Below, one piece after another: positions 36,027 to 46,921 of a stretch of 64,000 nucleotides of DNA. The number at the start of each line of letters is the position of its first letter. The stretch's first letter is position 1. Under the pieces are notes generated by a model. It made no database searches. It was not told the origin of the DNA and was given only the letters and a program-made list of their open reading frames with translations. This DNA is from Palaemon carinicauda (taxonomy: Eukaryota > Arthropoda > Malacostraca > Decapoda > Palaemonidae). A program made the translations under genes and the position numbers. Where the stretch lies: NCBI RefSeq assembly GCF_036898095.1, contig NC_090746.1, positions 56,591,899 through 56,655,898 of the forward strand, read 5' to 3'.

Positions 36027-37913
36027 TTAAATCTTCAGAAGCACTAAAATGACGGGACTGAGGGAGAATCCGTCCAAGGACCTTCTCGAGCATTCCTTCA
36101 AGTAGTGAGCTGTGGAGGTTGACTGACTGGTCCAAGTACCAGCCCTCAGGATTTGGCCGACTGCCACGTTCTTCTCAAAGGCCAGAGAGGTACTCAGACC
36201 TCTGATGTCGTGGGGTCTGGGTTTACCTGGAATAGGAATTCCTACACTACTGTAGGCTCTCCTGATCACTTGCCGTAACCAGAAGGAAATCGTGTTCTTG
36301 GATACCAGTTTCTTCACCAATCCCGAAGGAACAAACAGATTCTTGACTTCGGACCTCAACCTGGACGTCCTCTCCAAGTACTTCCGTACTGCTCTGACAG
36401 GGAACAGTCGCAAGTCCTTGGGGTTGCCTGAACGTGGGATTGCCGGCACCGAGAACCCTTCAAACTTGGGGTCCCAGACTGCTGGGTTCTGGGTCTTGGC
36501 CAAGAAGGATGGTACGAACTTCAAGGTAGCTTCACACCAGCCCTTCGAGTGTGACACCTCGTATGAAAGTCCATGGAGTTCCCCTACTCGTTTTGCCGAA
36601 GCTAGTGCCAACAGAAAAACTGTCTTGAGGGCGAGTTCTTTGTCTAGGATGTCTTTTAGGGGTTCGAAGGGAGGTTCTGACAGCATCTTCAGGACCCTAG
36701 CCACGTCCCACTGGGGCACTCTAACCGCGTGCGGAGGGCATGATTGCTCAAAGCTCTTGATGAGCATCGAGATGTGTCTGGAGGAACATAGGTCGATGCC
36801 CTTCAGGAGGAAGACTTGACCTAGGGCTGCTCGAACTCCTTTAATGGCTGGGATGGACATGACTTCCTCGTCCCTGAGATAGACCAAGAAGTCGGCTATC
36901 TCCGGATTGGAGGCTCTCAACGGCTTGATATTCTTAGTGGCGCACCACTTCGTGAAGGTAGCCCATTTTGGCTGGTACACAGCGGCCGAAGACTGTCTCA
37001 GGTAACCCGACATCCTCGTTGCGGTCTTAGCCGAATAGCCTTCCTTCCTCAGGACACGCTCGATAACCTCCACGCATGAAGGCAGAGGGACCGAGGGTTT
37101 TCGTGGAACCTTTGAAAGTGTGGTTGCCGGAGGTCTGACCTGTCCGGAAGGGGCCAGGGTGGGAGGCGCGCCAGTTCCTTTAGGTCCGCGAACCACTCTC
37201 TCTCCGGCCACCAGGGCGCTACCAAAGTCATCCACAGGTTGCTCGCTTTCCTCACCCTGTTGAGGACTTGTCTGAGCATTCCGAAGGGAGGGAAGGCGTA
37301 CACGTCGAGGTTGTCCCAGGGATACTGGAAGGCGTCCTCGAACACTGCTCCCAGGTCTGGCACAGGAGAACAGAACACGGGGAGCTGTGCTTTTAGTCTC
37401 GTGGCGAAGAGGTCTATTACTGGCGAGCCCCACTTCTGGATCAGAGTCTTGGCCACTTCTGGGTGAAGGGACCTCTCGGACCCCACCACCTGACCCACTC
37501 TGCTGAGGCCGTCGGCTAGGACGTTCCTTTTCCCGAGAATGAACCTGGCCGAGATCCTGATCTGTTTCCTTTCGGCCCATTCCAGAAATTCCAACGTGAG
37601 GCCGCACAACTCCTTTGATTTTAGTCCTCCTTGCTTCTTTATGTAGGCTACTACGGTGGCGTTGTCGCATATCAACGCCACGGTGTTTCCCCGGAGCTTC
37701 TGGACGAACTCCTGACATGCCCTTTGAACTGCCATCATTTCCAGCACATTGATGGGCAGGTTTTTCTCCTCGGGTCCCCACCTTCCTCTCACTGTACTGT
37801 CGAGGAGGTGAGCACCCCAACCCTCCTTGGAAGCGTCCGTGAAGAGGAGCATCTCCGGAGGGTCGGGTGCGAAGGGCATCCCCTTGAGGGTGTTCGAAGT
37901 GTCGAGCCACCAC
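36027..37913 (-). CDS. DIRS C tyrosine recombinase ORF
   Basis: 628 codons open. The recombinase proper occupies roughly the last 350 residues: a core-binding domain (RMSGYLRQSSAAVYQPKWAT, VYLRDEEVMSIPAIKGVRAA) and the catalytic domain. Catalytic candidates are Arg442 (ASAKRVGELHGL), His568 and Arg571 (RPHDIRGLSTS), Trp594 (AGTWTS) and the nucleophile Tyr604 (STAHYLKE), all present. It would join the circular DNA intermediate to the genome without target duplication. The first 240 or so residues overlap the RNase H/methyltransferase frame (37913-37049) and look low-complexity; whether they are translated is open. Copies D and A keep a similar overlapping open frame. Confidence 0.9.
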   Translation of the reverse strand: MVARHFEHPQGDALRTRPSGDAPLHGRFQGGLGCSPPRQYSERKVGTRGEKPAHQCAGNDGSSKGMSGVRPEAPGKHRGVDMRQRHRSSLHKEARRTKIKGVVRPHVGISGMGRKETDQDLGQVHSREKERPSRRPQQSGSGGGVREVPSPRSGQDSDPEVGLASNRPLRHETKSTAPRVLFSCARPGSSVRGRLPVSLGQPRRVRLPSLRNAQTSPQQGEESEQPVDDFGSALVAGERVVRGPKGTGAPPTLAPSGQVRPPATTLSKVPRKPSVPLPSCVEVIERVLRKEGYSAKTATRMSGYLRQSSAAVYQPKWATFTKWCATKNIKPLRASNPEIADFLVYLRDEEVMSIPAIKGVRAALGQVFLLKGIDLCSSRHISMLIKSFEQSCPPHAVRVPQWDVARVLKMLSEPPFEPLKDILDKELALKTVFLLALASAKRVGELHGLSYEVSHSKGWCEATLKFVPSFLAKTQNPAVWDPKFEGFSVPAIPRSGNPKDLRLFPVRAVRKYLERTSRLRSEVKNLFVPSGLVKKLVSKNTISFWLRQVIRRAYSSVGIPIPGKPRPHDIRGLSTSLAFEKNVAVGQILRAGTWTSQSTSTAHYLKECSRRSLDGFSLSPVILVLLKI

Positions 37914-38150
37914 TCGAGGACCTCATTCGTTTCCGTGGTCACCGGAACTAGTTTGTGAGGGGAGTCTCTCTGGTTCCAGGCTTCTTTCAGGTTCCACTGA
38001 ACTCCCCTAAGCTTGAGTCTCCCCTGAGGGACTAGCTTCTCCAATGACACGAGGTGACCTATCAGTCTCTGCCAGTCCTTGGCTCTCCTGGGCTGACCCA
38101 ACAGAAAGGGCCGTAGGATCTGGCTCAGGTTTTCTAGCCTCTCCGCGGAA
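37049..38150 (-). CDS. DIRS C RNase H and methyltransferase-like domain
   Basis: RNase H blocks are all intact: [16 protein letters not shown] (Asp), NVLEMMAVQRACQEF (Glu), VALICDNATVVAYIKKQGG (Asp) and [19 protein letters not shown] (Asp). Downstream come IQKWGSPVIDLFAT, LPVFCSPVPDLG and [18 protein letters not shown], then TLVAPWWPEREWFADL. This segment occupies the position of the DIRS1 Dam-like methyltransferase domain; the YAFPPF box may correspond to an N/D-PP-Y/F motif, which is inference. The frame is open further to 38926, but beyond about 38150 it is a shadow of the reverse transcriptase. Confidence 0.85.
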
Positions 38151-38988
38151 TTAATGCTCTCGCCAACCGAGAGTCCAGGACCATCCCGAGGTAGGTCATC
38201 CTGGTGGAGGGTATCAATTGGGACTTCTCCAGGTTGATGGTGATACCCAGGACGTTGCAGAACTGCAGGAGCTTCGCACCTTGCCCCCTCAGTACTTCCC
38301 TTGAGTCTGAAAGCAACAACCAGTCGTCCAGGTACCGAATCAGGCGGATGCCCTGTTCGTGTGCCCAGGCTGAAACTGTCGCAAAGATCCTCGAGAAGAC
38401 CTGAGGGGCCGTGGATAGACCGAAGCAGAGGGTCTTGAACTGCAACGTTTGGGTACCCCATTTTACCCTTAGATACTTCCTCCTGGAGGGGTGGACAGGG
38501 ATCTGGGAGTATGCGTCCTTGAGGTCTATCGACATCATGAAGTCTCCTTCCCTCAAGGCCGCTAGGACCGACTTCGGAGTGTCCATCTTGAAGTCGGTTT
38601 TGCACACGAACTTGTTGAGGGCTGAGAGGTCTATGACTGGTCTCCAGCACCCTGTTGCTTTCTCCACCAGGAAGAGTCTGCTGTAGAACCCTGGGCCTGG
38701 GTTCTTGACTGGCTCCATTGCCCCTTTCGCTAGCATAGCAGAGACTTCTTCTTGTAGGGCTGTCCTTCTCAGGGGGTCTTTCGGTGCCAACCATTCCGCC
38801 TGTAGATCTGGTATCAGAGGTGGGGGTTCTGCCAGGAAGGGCAATCTGTATCCTTTCTTCAGGACCGTCACGGTCCACGGATCTGACCCGTGGTCCCGCC
38901 ATGCTTGCCAAGAATTTCTGAGGCATCCCCCCACCCGAGGCTTCGGCAGGAGTAGGGAGCCTCCCTCCCTATCTCCTTCGGGAGGCAC
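38134..38988 (-). CDS. DIRS C reverse transcriptase
   Basis: 284 codons. VGGCLRNSWQAWRDHGSDPW starts the domain; FYSRLFLVEKATGCWRPVID and LSALNKFV form the fingers. SIDLKDAYSQIPVHPS carries catalytic Asp155, [16 protein letters not shown] follows, and IRYLDDWLLLS carries Asp221/222. The frame ends at 38134 soon after LGMVLDSRLARALIP; a one-base shift near 38150 continues as AERLENLSQILRPFLL into the RNase H frame. The start overlaps the gag stop by about 20 bases in another frame, suggesting frameshift or reinitiation for polymerase expression. Confidence 0.92.
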   Translation of the reverse strand: MPPEGDREGGSLLLPKPRVGGCLRNSWQAWRDHGSDPWTVTVLKKGYRLPFLAEPPPLIPDLQAEWLAPKDPLRRTALQEEVSAMLAKGAMEPVKNPGPGFYSRLFLVEKATGCWRPVIDLSALNKFVCKTDFKMDTPKSVLAALREGDFMMSIDLKDAYSQIPVHPSRRKYLRVKWGTQTLQFKTLCFGLSTAPQVFSRIFATVSAWAHEQGIRLIRYLDDWLLLSDSREVLRGQGAKLLQFCNVLGITINLEKSQLIPSTRMTYLGMVLDSRLARALIPRRG

Positions 38989-41450
38989 GGCCCGAACGCC
39001 CTCTTCTGGAGGCCGAATAGGAGGGCCTGAATGTTGACTGAGTGGCTGAAGATCCTCTACGGGAGGGCTGTGATGGCTGCTGCCAGGACGTAGTAGGAGC
39101 GTCTCTCCTGGGCTGGCTAGGTGAGGCGCGAGGAGGAAGAGGGACGTCCGAAGGAGGTCTCCTATGGATGGATCTTCTTGCTAGAAGAGGTCTCGGTTCG
39201 CCCACATCCTTTAGCTTTCTCACCCTCTCCATCGCTTCCTCTACTTCCTTGAGGGGGAAGACAGTCTCGCCCCACAGTGGAACACTCCTCAGGGACCTCG
39301 CCTCTCTGTCGGGGAGCCGCCTTACCAGTTTGCTGAGTACAGTGTTCCTTTTCCTCAGTATCCAGTTGGCAGTTTCTGTAATTAACTGATAGGACAGGAA
39401 CTTCAAGGCCTTACCCCCGAGCTAATCAGCTCTTTCATCAGGGCCTGATTTTTCGGGACCGCTAGGTCGTGCGAGGATTGGAACGCTACCAGAGTGGCGG
39501 CCCACCAATCCAGCCAGGATGACACATGCACCAGGTCCTGGACAACTCCTCCATCATGGCGGTCTCCGCTGGCGAGAAACAAACCGGGGATGTGGTGGCC
39601 CTCTCTTCTGCTGCGCCTTGTCCCAAGATGGCGAAAGCTGGTTCTACTGCGCAGGGGCCCGCACGGTGTCCTTCCGGGAGGTAAAACCGCGACTGAGTCT
39701 TCAGGCCCTGGAGAAGTGTAGAGGCGCTCTGGTTCTTGGGGGCCTCCGCATGGTTGGCCACTACCTTGCTCACGTGTGCCAGTCCCAGCTTCACGTCTCT
39801 AGCCACCGGGAGAGCTAGTGAGGGCTTCTGTTGAACGGGCGCATCCACCATCCTGTTGAGGCTCGAGAGCCAGAACTCGTCAGACGAGGGCTCCGGTTCA
39901 TCCAGCCTATGGTGCCGTCAGATGAGGCCTATGACTCTATGGTATGCGGATACCTCCGCTGGAGAGCCTTCTTCCCCATCCTCTCTCTTGTCCGTGGGGG
40001 GTCCTGGTTCTCGTGATGAAGGACCTCCGACGGGGGGAGCCGTACCAGGAGGTGGCATCCTCTTGGAGTGGTCCGATTCCCTCGCTACAGGCCGTAGGAT
40101 GGGCATCGCCGCTGGGACGGAGGTCTCCGTCCTTGATTTCTCCCTTCTTCTGGAGGACCAGGGGTCCGCGGGCTTGCCCGTCGAGGAAAAGACCCTCTCC
40201 CGTTCTGGACGTCTCCTTGGAGATCTTGACGGAGGGACGCGGCTGCCAGACCGAAGGGGCGACTCTCCCCGCTGGGCGGGCGGAGTTGGAACCTTCGCGG
40301 ACCTATGCCTGTCTCTCGACGTCTGATGAGACAAGCTCCTCCGTCGGTCAAATCTGCTCTCGTCGATGAAACCTATTGGTGAGCGGTGTCTAGGGAGCCA
40401 TCCCGAGGTGCCCGCAATGCCTGCCGCCCCCAGGAGTTGGCTACGTGGGATGGAAACCCGCACCCATTCTTCCTACGGCGAAAGACTTCTCCTGAACTTC
40501 CTCCTGGGGGACCTTGGACGTCTATCCAGGTGGCGGGGTCTTGAACTCGAGCGCGAGCGTGAACGTCTCCTGCGAGACCTATCTATGGTCTCTCGGGGCT
40601 CCTTTATCTGACGAGTAGGAGTAGGCCTCAACCGAGGAAGCTGAAGACCTGTAGGGCCTCGTTGGAGGGTCCGAAAGTAGACGTGTCGTTGTTGGTTCTG
40701 CATGGGTCCCGGCCGATGACGCAGGCTCCATAAAATCCGCCGGGAACGACGCTGACGGTGTTGGAGGGGAACGGGGGAGCTCCTCGTTGGGGAACCAGGC
40801 CTCAAACTCCTCTTCCATTCTGTGGGGTGATCTGAAGGGCGTCTTAGGAGGCGCCCACACGTGGGCGTCCGATGGCGGCGAGTCGTCCTTCTCGGTGGCA
40901 CCCTCAGCTGCTGACGCACCTGAAAAGCCCGCCCAAGAGGCGGGAGAAGAAACTGCTGCCGTTTTTCCCCACATAGGATCGTCCGAAGATACGGGGCCTA
41001 CTTTGTATAGGGCCCCGTCCCCCGAAAACACACTCGCCCCTCCCTCAGGGCCCCCACTTGCCTGGACAGATGACACAATACCACTGTCTGGAAATTCAGA
41101 CTCCTGGGGAAGGGCCACCGGCTGCTTCCCCGCAACAGACTTACCTCGACCCCTACCCTGGGTAGGGGGAGAAGGCAGAGAAGCTCTATCCAACGGAACG
41201 CCGGGCGAAGCGAGAGGCGAAGAAACGTTGGGCTTCCTAGGCGACCGTCGAGAGGATTTCTTCTTTTCGTGCTGTAACGCACCCACTGCACTTCATTCCA
41301 GGACTTGCACTCCTGACATGTGGCTGTAGGGGAACACACACTGCCCCTACACGACGAACACAAGGAGTGCGGGTCAACTTCGGGTTTTGAGAGAAAAACG
41401 CCACACGATTTGCCGGCCATAGGCCCAGGGCAACGACAGGGCTGCTCCAT
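38969..41450 (-). pseudogene. DIRS C Gag (frameshifted)
   Basis: The N-terminus (41450 onward) has CRCPGPMAGKSCGVFLS, then DPHSLCSSCRGSVCSPTATC and QECKSWNEVQWVRYS, the Cys-rich module shared with A, D and E. A frameshift near 41270 moves coding to SSRRSPRKPNVSSPLASPG and an acidic/Ser-rich part (40579-41286). Arg/Ser-rich sequence follows (RSRRRRSRSRSSSRPRHLDR), then a helical capsid-like part (39851-39486 with CFSPAETAMMEELSRTWC, 39406 with WILRKRNTVLSKLVRRL) and a basic C-terminus (RRGRSGRASRRR) ending at 38969. At least three frame changes are present. Confidence 0.75.
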
Positions 41451-41599
41451 AACGCACTAGCAATATACCGCGAGACACAGGAACACAGGGGGAAAGGAAG
41501 GGAAGCACACAAAGGGACCACGTGGGGAACACGTGGGACACAAAGGGTCGCACTGGGTTAAGAGAGAGCGTCGGTGTGTTAACGCCGACGCGACCAGAA

Positions 41600-41795
41600 A
41601 CTTACTGGGGAGCGAGACCTGAGAAAGCATGCTCTCTGACCCCGGGTCGTCTCTGGGCGCGTATCACTCCGCTAGAGACTACCCCGCATAGAAAACGGGA
41701 ATAGGGTAAACTACACAAAATTCTGGTCGGATGGGAGGAGATCCCAGACTCTCCTCAGAAAGTAGTTCGAGGTAAGTACTCCGTGTTGGAACAAA
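41600..41795. repeat. DIRS C right inverted terminal repeat
   Basis: Reverse complement of 35336-35512, including GAGAAAGCATGCTCTCTGAC and AGAAAGTAGTTCGAGGTAAG. The outer end GTACTCCGTGTTGGAACAA matches the internal complementary region. Confidence 0.92.
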
Positions 41796-42801
41796 ATATG
41801 ATTATTATGAAGTAGAACAGTTTTCAAATAAGTCTGTAAACTTGGGTACTCAAAACTCACATATGAAGCTCAACTCATTAATCCGTAGTCGGGTTTAATC
41901 ATGAAATCTTGATATGCTCTTTGTTGAAATTAATCATTGCATAGGATTCCCAAATATCCTTTCTATTTCCAAATATATTATTTCAAGTAGGTTATCTATT
42001 ATATCCAAACCTTACATTCATAATTATGATACAAATGTATGTAATGACAATAAAAAAGAAGCAATCAGTTTATGTTAAATATACTGTTACAATAAATCCA
42101 ATTAGTAAATGATCTACTTCTCAGTAAATCTGATCTACCCCCCTCTCCCTCTTTGAAATCTACACAAAGCAATAAAAAATTTATCCTAAAACTAGGAAAG
42201 TGATATTTTTGGAAACTTGAAAAGGAAAGAACCCTAGAAGACAACTATTGTATCCTCCAACTCATGCGCATTTGTCTTCTCAGGCTGTTTCATAAATGTA
42301 CTGTAGTTCAATCAACCAGGAAAAAGGACTGTAATTATTGTTACCTACAGCTTCTAATACATACCCTCTTCAGTATCAGGAACATCTGGATAAGGTTAGT
42401 GAGTATCTGAGATATTGATGGCCAACATCTAATTGACATAACATAGTAGGTAGAACAATGCAGAGGACAGACAAACTGTGCTCAGATATTTTCATGGCTG
42501 AGAACAAGAGGTGATTGGTGGTCCTGTACTGCACTTTTAAACTTTGTTCAAACCAGAGCTAGAAAATGGGATTTTTAATTGGTAAGCTATTTCATATTGT
42601 TGTCATATACATTAAAAGAACCTGATTTTCTACCTTGTGGTTCACCGAGACTACACAAATGTTAATAGACATTAGACGTGAACTGTTATAACAGTTCATG
42701 TATACATTAATCGATGCACACCACCTAGTAAGAGTAGACTAATTGTTGAGTTCATGTAATGTTGATTTAATTTCATAAAATTTTTTTCCTTTTGCACTAA
42801 C
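41796..42801. other. AT-rich sequence, no recognised feature
   Basis: No open frame above 60 codons, no terminal repeats and no photolyase-like exon seen. Possibly phr intron. Confidence 0.45.
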
Positions 42802-43007
42802 TGTGCCATTGATAAAAGAAGCCAAAATAAACTCCAAATTGGATATAGACTATTTCATTTAATCTACAAAGAAATATAAACAAACAATTAATAAACAATA
42901 AGTTGAACATAAACTAGTAAAAAAAAAATGATAAGAAATTCCACTTTAAACTATCTTCCAATTCTTGTAATCAAACTAAATTCTAAACATTTACATCAAA
43001 CTTTGCC
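42802..43007. repeat. Direct repeat, left copy (LTR-like)
   Basis: About 206 bp, matching 44312-44521 at roughly 85-90% by eye. Shared segments include GATAAAAGAAGC and AAATATAAACAAACAATTAA. The pair encloses the BEL/Pao gag remnant. It starts TG, but I see no target duplication, so the LTR identity is likely rather than proven. Confidence 0.75.
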
Positions 43008-43019
43008 TCTGTGTCCAAG

Positions 43020-44200
43020 GGCCTCTGCTGTCAGCACTGGCAAGAGTGGGTTGTTAACATTCGGATGACCAACACTGAATGCACTTGCTGGCTTTTTTGC
43101 GTTGGTGTGAAGTAATCCGGGATGATAGTAATTGCAATCAGCTTCTGGCCATGGACCTTTTTACAACTGGACGCCTTAAGACCCCTTTTAAGACAAGAAA
43201 AGCAAAAAATCGTTATCTCTGGCCTTTGCCAGACACTGTTCCCCTGTCATACCCTTAAACTTGTCGCATTGATCTATCCCATGAGTTGAATTCTGACATA
43301 ACCAACAATTGTTGCTGTGCTCTTTTGGTACTGTCGTGTAGTGTACTGTTTTTTAAACTGTTGTAGTTGTGGACCTAATGGAGGCGGGTGCCCTCATCCT
43401 GGTTTTCATCTCTCACGCCATCCATTTCAGAAGGCTGCAAAGAGATGCCTCTTGGCCCTCACGATGAAGCTCTCTTACCTTCACTTTTCTATCCTTTACA
43501 CACATCCTTTGCTCGATTATGGCTAACATGTGATTGTTGTCCATATCGTGTGGCCAATTTACTTCTTTCAATGTGTTGTAGCCCCTTTGTATGAGATGTG
43601 CTAGAATAAAATCTGGAGTCCTCACCAGGTTGTAATGGTTTAAATCTTGTGATCTCTTGCAGAATAGCATTTGTCACTTGCCTGGGGTCGCCATACAAGG
43701 AATCTAGATATTCCCATGCTGCATCATAATCGTAATCAAGTCCTTTTATGAGCTGTGCGGGCTTATCTAACAAGCACGTTCTTAAAAGTGTGATGCAGTC
43801 CTGTTTCGTGTAATTGCTCTCAACACTGTGCTTAAAGTCAGACTTGAATATTGCATATTCCTTCATTTCCCCCCAACCTTGAGTAATTTTGGTTTTTCTG
43901 TTTTAGATGCGCACTTTTTCTCTCCACTCGCTTTTTTCACTGTCCCTATTTGGTTTTCTGCCTCCTCACAATTATCGCTTAACAATATTTCACTCTCTGA
44001 ATCCCTATTTTCTGTAGATTTAGAGTATTCCCTCATAGCTAACTCTAATTTACAAAACACTTCAAATGTTTCATTAAACCATTGCTGTTCGTCATCTATG
44101 TACACAATGCACTCACTAAGTTTGATTTCTAATTTCTCAAAAGCATCCTTAACTTTACTGTAATAGTTCTTTATAACTTAGGCACTTTGCTTGTTCTATA
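43020..44200 (-). pseudogene. BEL/Pao-type Gag remnant
   Basis: The minus strand has YAIFKSDFKHSVESNYTKQD, CITLLRTCLLDKPAQLIKGL and YLDSLYGDPRQVTNAILQEI, the DUF1759 signature of BEL/Pao Gag. An upstream frame (44105-43863) carries the acidic N-terminal part, joined by a frameshift in a G run at about 43870. Downstream (43320-43150) are two zinc-finger pieces, NNCWLCQNSTHGIDQC and CFSCLKRGLKASSC (the second lacks its His). PLLPVLTAEALGHRG near 43040 resembles the protease start. Protease, reverse transcriptase and integrase are absent; the direct repeat follows at once. Confidence 0.8.
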
Positions 44201-44311
44201 TATCTGATCAATATTCCCTTTAATCTTGGAAACACTGTTTTGGCTAACTGTCGTGCTTTCCTCGCATTTTCCATCTTCAACACTCCGTAGTTCTCATGAA
44301 ATCGAATGTTG

Positions 44312-44521
44312 TGTGCCGTTGATAAAAGAAGCAAGAAAAACCTTCAAATCGGATATAAACTATTTTATTCGATCTACACAGAAATATAAACAAACAATTA
44401 ATAAACAATATGTTGACCTTTAAAATAGTATAATATAATGATAATAAATTCCACTTTAAACTATCTTCAATTTCTCGTAATCTAAGAAACAAAATTTTAA
44501 ACATTTACATCGAACTTTGCC
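44312..44521. repeat. Direct repeat, right copy (LTR-like)
   Basis: Copy of 42802-43007. Its divergence from the left copy suggests an old insertion. Confidence 0.75.
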
Positions 44522-45167
44522 AAATTTATACAAGATCATTTACAATTATTTCCTCAAACATTTTAAAACCAATTTGAACCAAATTCATAAATATCTTAAT
44601 TCAAGTCCTAAATAATCCAAAATAATGTAACACAACATAATATAAACTTACTCCAAGGAGGATTGCTTTAAAACACGAAATACTGTATTTGCTGAACTTT
44701 TAAAATAAGTCTTCCAAACTGAACCTTCCCAGCTGACTGCTGCTTGCTAACTGATTTTCATGGTACAGAAAACACTGACTACAATAACTCAAACAATAGA
44801 AACCAGCCCTAGCTAGTTTTATCGAAGCAAGTTTAACATAACATAATTCCTGAAAGAGAACAACAGTCAGGAAATTCATAATACTTGTTTACAAAATTAA
44901 ATTCACCAAACCTAACCCATTATATAATAGAATTGTTTACTTGTTAAGACCTAACAAAACTAGATCAAAATACACAAACAATTATCTATTTACACACCAG
45001 TTCTCCACAAAACACTAGCAGTAGAGTATTCGTTTCATCAAAACTCCTTTCATCATGAATTTATATTCTTGGTCCATATACTTTTTAGTCAGAGAAAAAG
45101 AATGGTCTCCCCATGTCTGTGAGAGCTTTCCACCAATCTATTGTCCATAATTTTTCTTCAAATGACA
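44522..45167. other. AT-rich sequence, no recognised feature
   Basis: No coding or repeat structure recognised between the BEL/Pao remnant and the isolated DIRS end. Confidence 0.45.
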
Positions 45168-45272
45168 GAACACGGAAGTAGGGTAAACTACACAAAACTC
45201 TGGTCGGATGGGAGGAGATCCCAGGTACTCCTAAGAAAGTAGTTCGAGGTAAGTACTCTGAGTTGGAACAAC
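45168..45272. repeat. Isolated terminal piece of a C-type DIRS ITR
   Basis: GTAGGGTAAACTACACAAAA to AGTACTCTGAGTTGGAACAA matches the last 105 bp of DIRS C (41690-41795) with few differences. No coding part of a C-type element adjoins it on the left. Confidence 0.85.
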
Positions 45273-45469
45273 TAAGTTTTAATTTTTTTGCACACACCTT
45301 GCTAACTTGTTTGTCCATTCTGAGGATAAACCCATTTCTTGTTCTATGTTCATCCATGATAATCATCATCAAATGCCAATAAAAATTTAATGCTACCATT
45401 CTTCCATTACCAGTAATACACTATCTACAGTATAACAATAACCATTGCTCCATTTAACATCTTAAAATT

Positions 45470-45809
45470 ACAAATTCGTAGATAATTTGTATTTTTCCTA
45501 ACTATTCAAACCTTAGCTATTTAATATGGGTTATTACTTTCGGCGTAGCTGAAATGACGAGCCATTAGAATTTTAACGAGGGTTTACTACCCCACCGCCA
45601 GTTAGCAGGGGGGGGGGAGGGGTAGCTTGCTAGCCCCCCCCCCCCCCCACACACCTGTGAATACTTCACTTTGCTTAGAGGTAGGACTTCACGGGGGACA
45701 GGGCTGGCGGGCAAGTTTGATTAAATAGCTAAGGTTTGTATAGTTAGGAAAAATACAAATTATCTACGAATTTGTCATTTGTTCCGTAACTGAAATACAA
45801 ACTACGCAA
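45470..45809. repeat. DIRS D left ITR and first part of the internal complementary region
   Basis: The ITR core (45510-45675) includes a long G/C run. The internal complementary region starts at about 45721 (TTAAATAGCTAAGGTTTGTA) and reaches the outer-end junction GTCATTTGTTCCGTAAC at 45774-45790. Tigger copy 3 then interrupts it; the rest resumes at 47576. Confidence 0.85.
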
Positions 45810-46075
45810 CAGTGATCCCTCGCTACTTCGCGGTTCGACCATCGCGGATTCACCACTTCCGCGGATTTTTTTCATAACGCATGTATATACATATGTCGCG
45901 GATTTTCCGGAAATTTCGAAAATACCGCGATGTGACCGATGGTGCGAGATTGGAGAAAGTAAGGAAAATTGAATCATGATTGATTTTCAATATAAATGAA
46001 ACTTTGAGGAGCAACAAAGATATCATTTGTTAGAGAGATAGAGAGAGGTAAGGAATGGGAGGTAGTGAAAAGTAG

Positions 46076-46116
<41 letters not shown>

Positions 46117-46601
46117 TGTGTGTGTGTGTGTTGTTTTAAATGTAATAAACAAAAAAATTTGATAGGTTATAACACATTGGTGCTTATGTAATATCAACTG
46201 ATAACTGTAGACGGTTTGAATAAGTTAAGAAATGGTATAAACGATACTTTGTTAGTGTATTCGTACACTCTCAAGAGCGGCAGCTAGACGTCAGCTGATC
46301 TAATCACAGTCAAAAGTAAAACAAAAAGAAGTCAACAATACTCGATTTTTAAAACACACCCGAAATTTAAAAACAACAGTACACGATTTTTTAATGTGCA
46401 ATTAACTATTTAAAGAGTAGCAATTTTCTAGAATAAAATGATGTTTCCCAAAAAATAGTGGTTTGCTGATGAAATCGAATGCCGTATTTTTAGCAACGAT
46501 TGAAATGGATGTAAACTCGGCATAATTTTTTCGTTTCGTATTTAATTGACACTAAGAAAACTAATTTTAGTTTCTTCATCTATATGTAAGTATTGTATAA
46601 C

Positions 46602-46687
<86 letters not shown>

Positions 46688-46887
46688 TCAGCTGTTGTAA
46701 TCGAATGCCGTGTTTTTGTTTCGTGAGAATTTCATCGCCACGACTATAACAACAACATACTGTACTGAACTTTACAGTATTATACAGACTACTGTAATAT
46801 GATAAAGTAAAATATTTGTAATAACCTATTTTATATGAAATGGGGCTATTTTTTTTTGTTTAAAATTTACATTTACGTACGTAAAAC

Positions 46888-46921
<34 letters not shown>

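Larger units (their letters stand above)
35298..41795 (-). mobile_element. DIRS1-like retrotransposon C (best preserved)
   Basis: About 6.5 kb with gag (41450-38969), reverse transcriptase (38988-38134), RNase H/methyltransferase-like (38150-37049) and tyrosine recombinase (ending 36027) in order on the minus strand. Inverted terminal repeats of about 177 bp match closely between 35336-35512 and 41600-41776. The internal complementary region is at about 35586-35684. The recombinase, reverse transcriptase and RNase H retain catalytic residues, but frameshifts occur near 38150 and within gag. No target duplication flanks it, as expected for recombinase-mediated insertion. Confidence 0.92.

Noticed and set aside
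36292..36819. 175-codon plus-strand frame
   Set aside because: Antisense of the recombinase catalytic domain in DIRS C.
39042..40369. Several plus-strand open frames
   Set aside because: Antisense to the conserved DIRS C gag; low-complexity and with no domain.
41796..45165. Possible upstream photolyase exons
   Set aside because: I read the minus strand for blocks such as VVTDFxPLR or YWMSRDQR and found none; they are probably beyond the window.
45273..45420. Exon-like minus-strand stretch (VALNFYWHLMMIIMDEHRT)
   Set aside because: No clear splice borders, no known family, and it runs into the isolated DIRS end.
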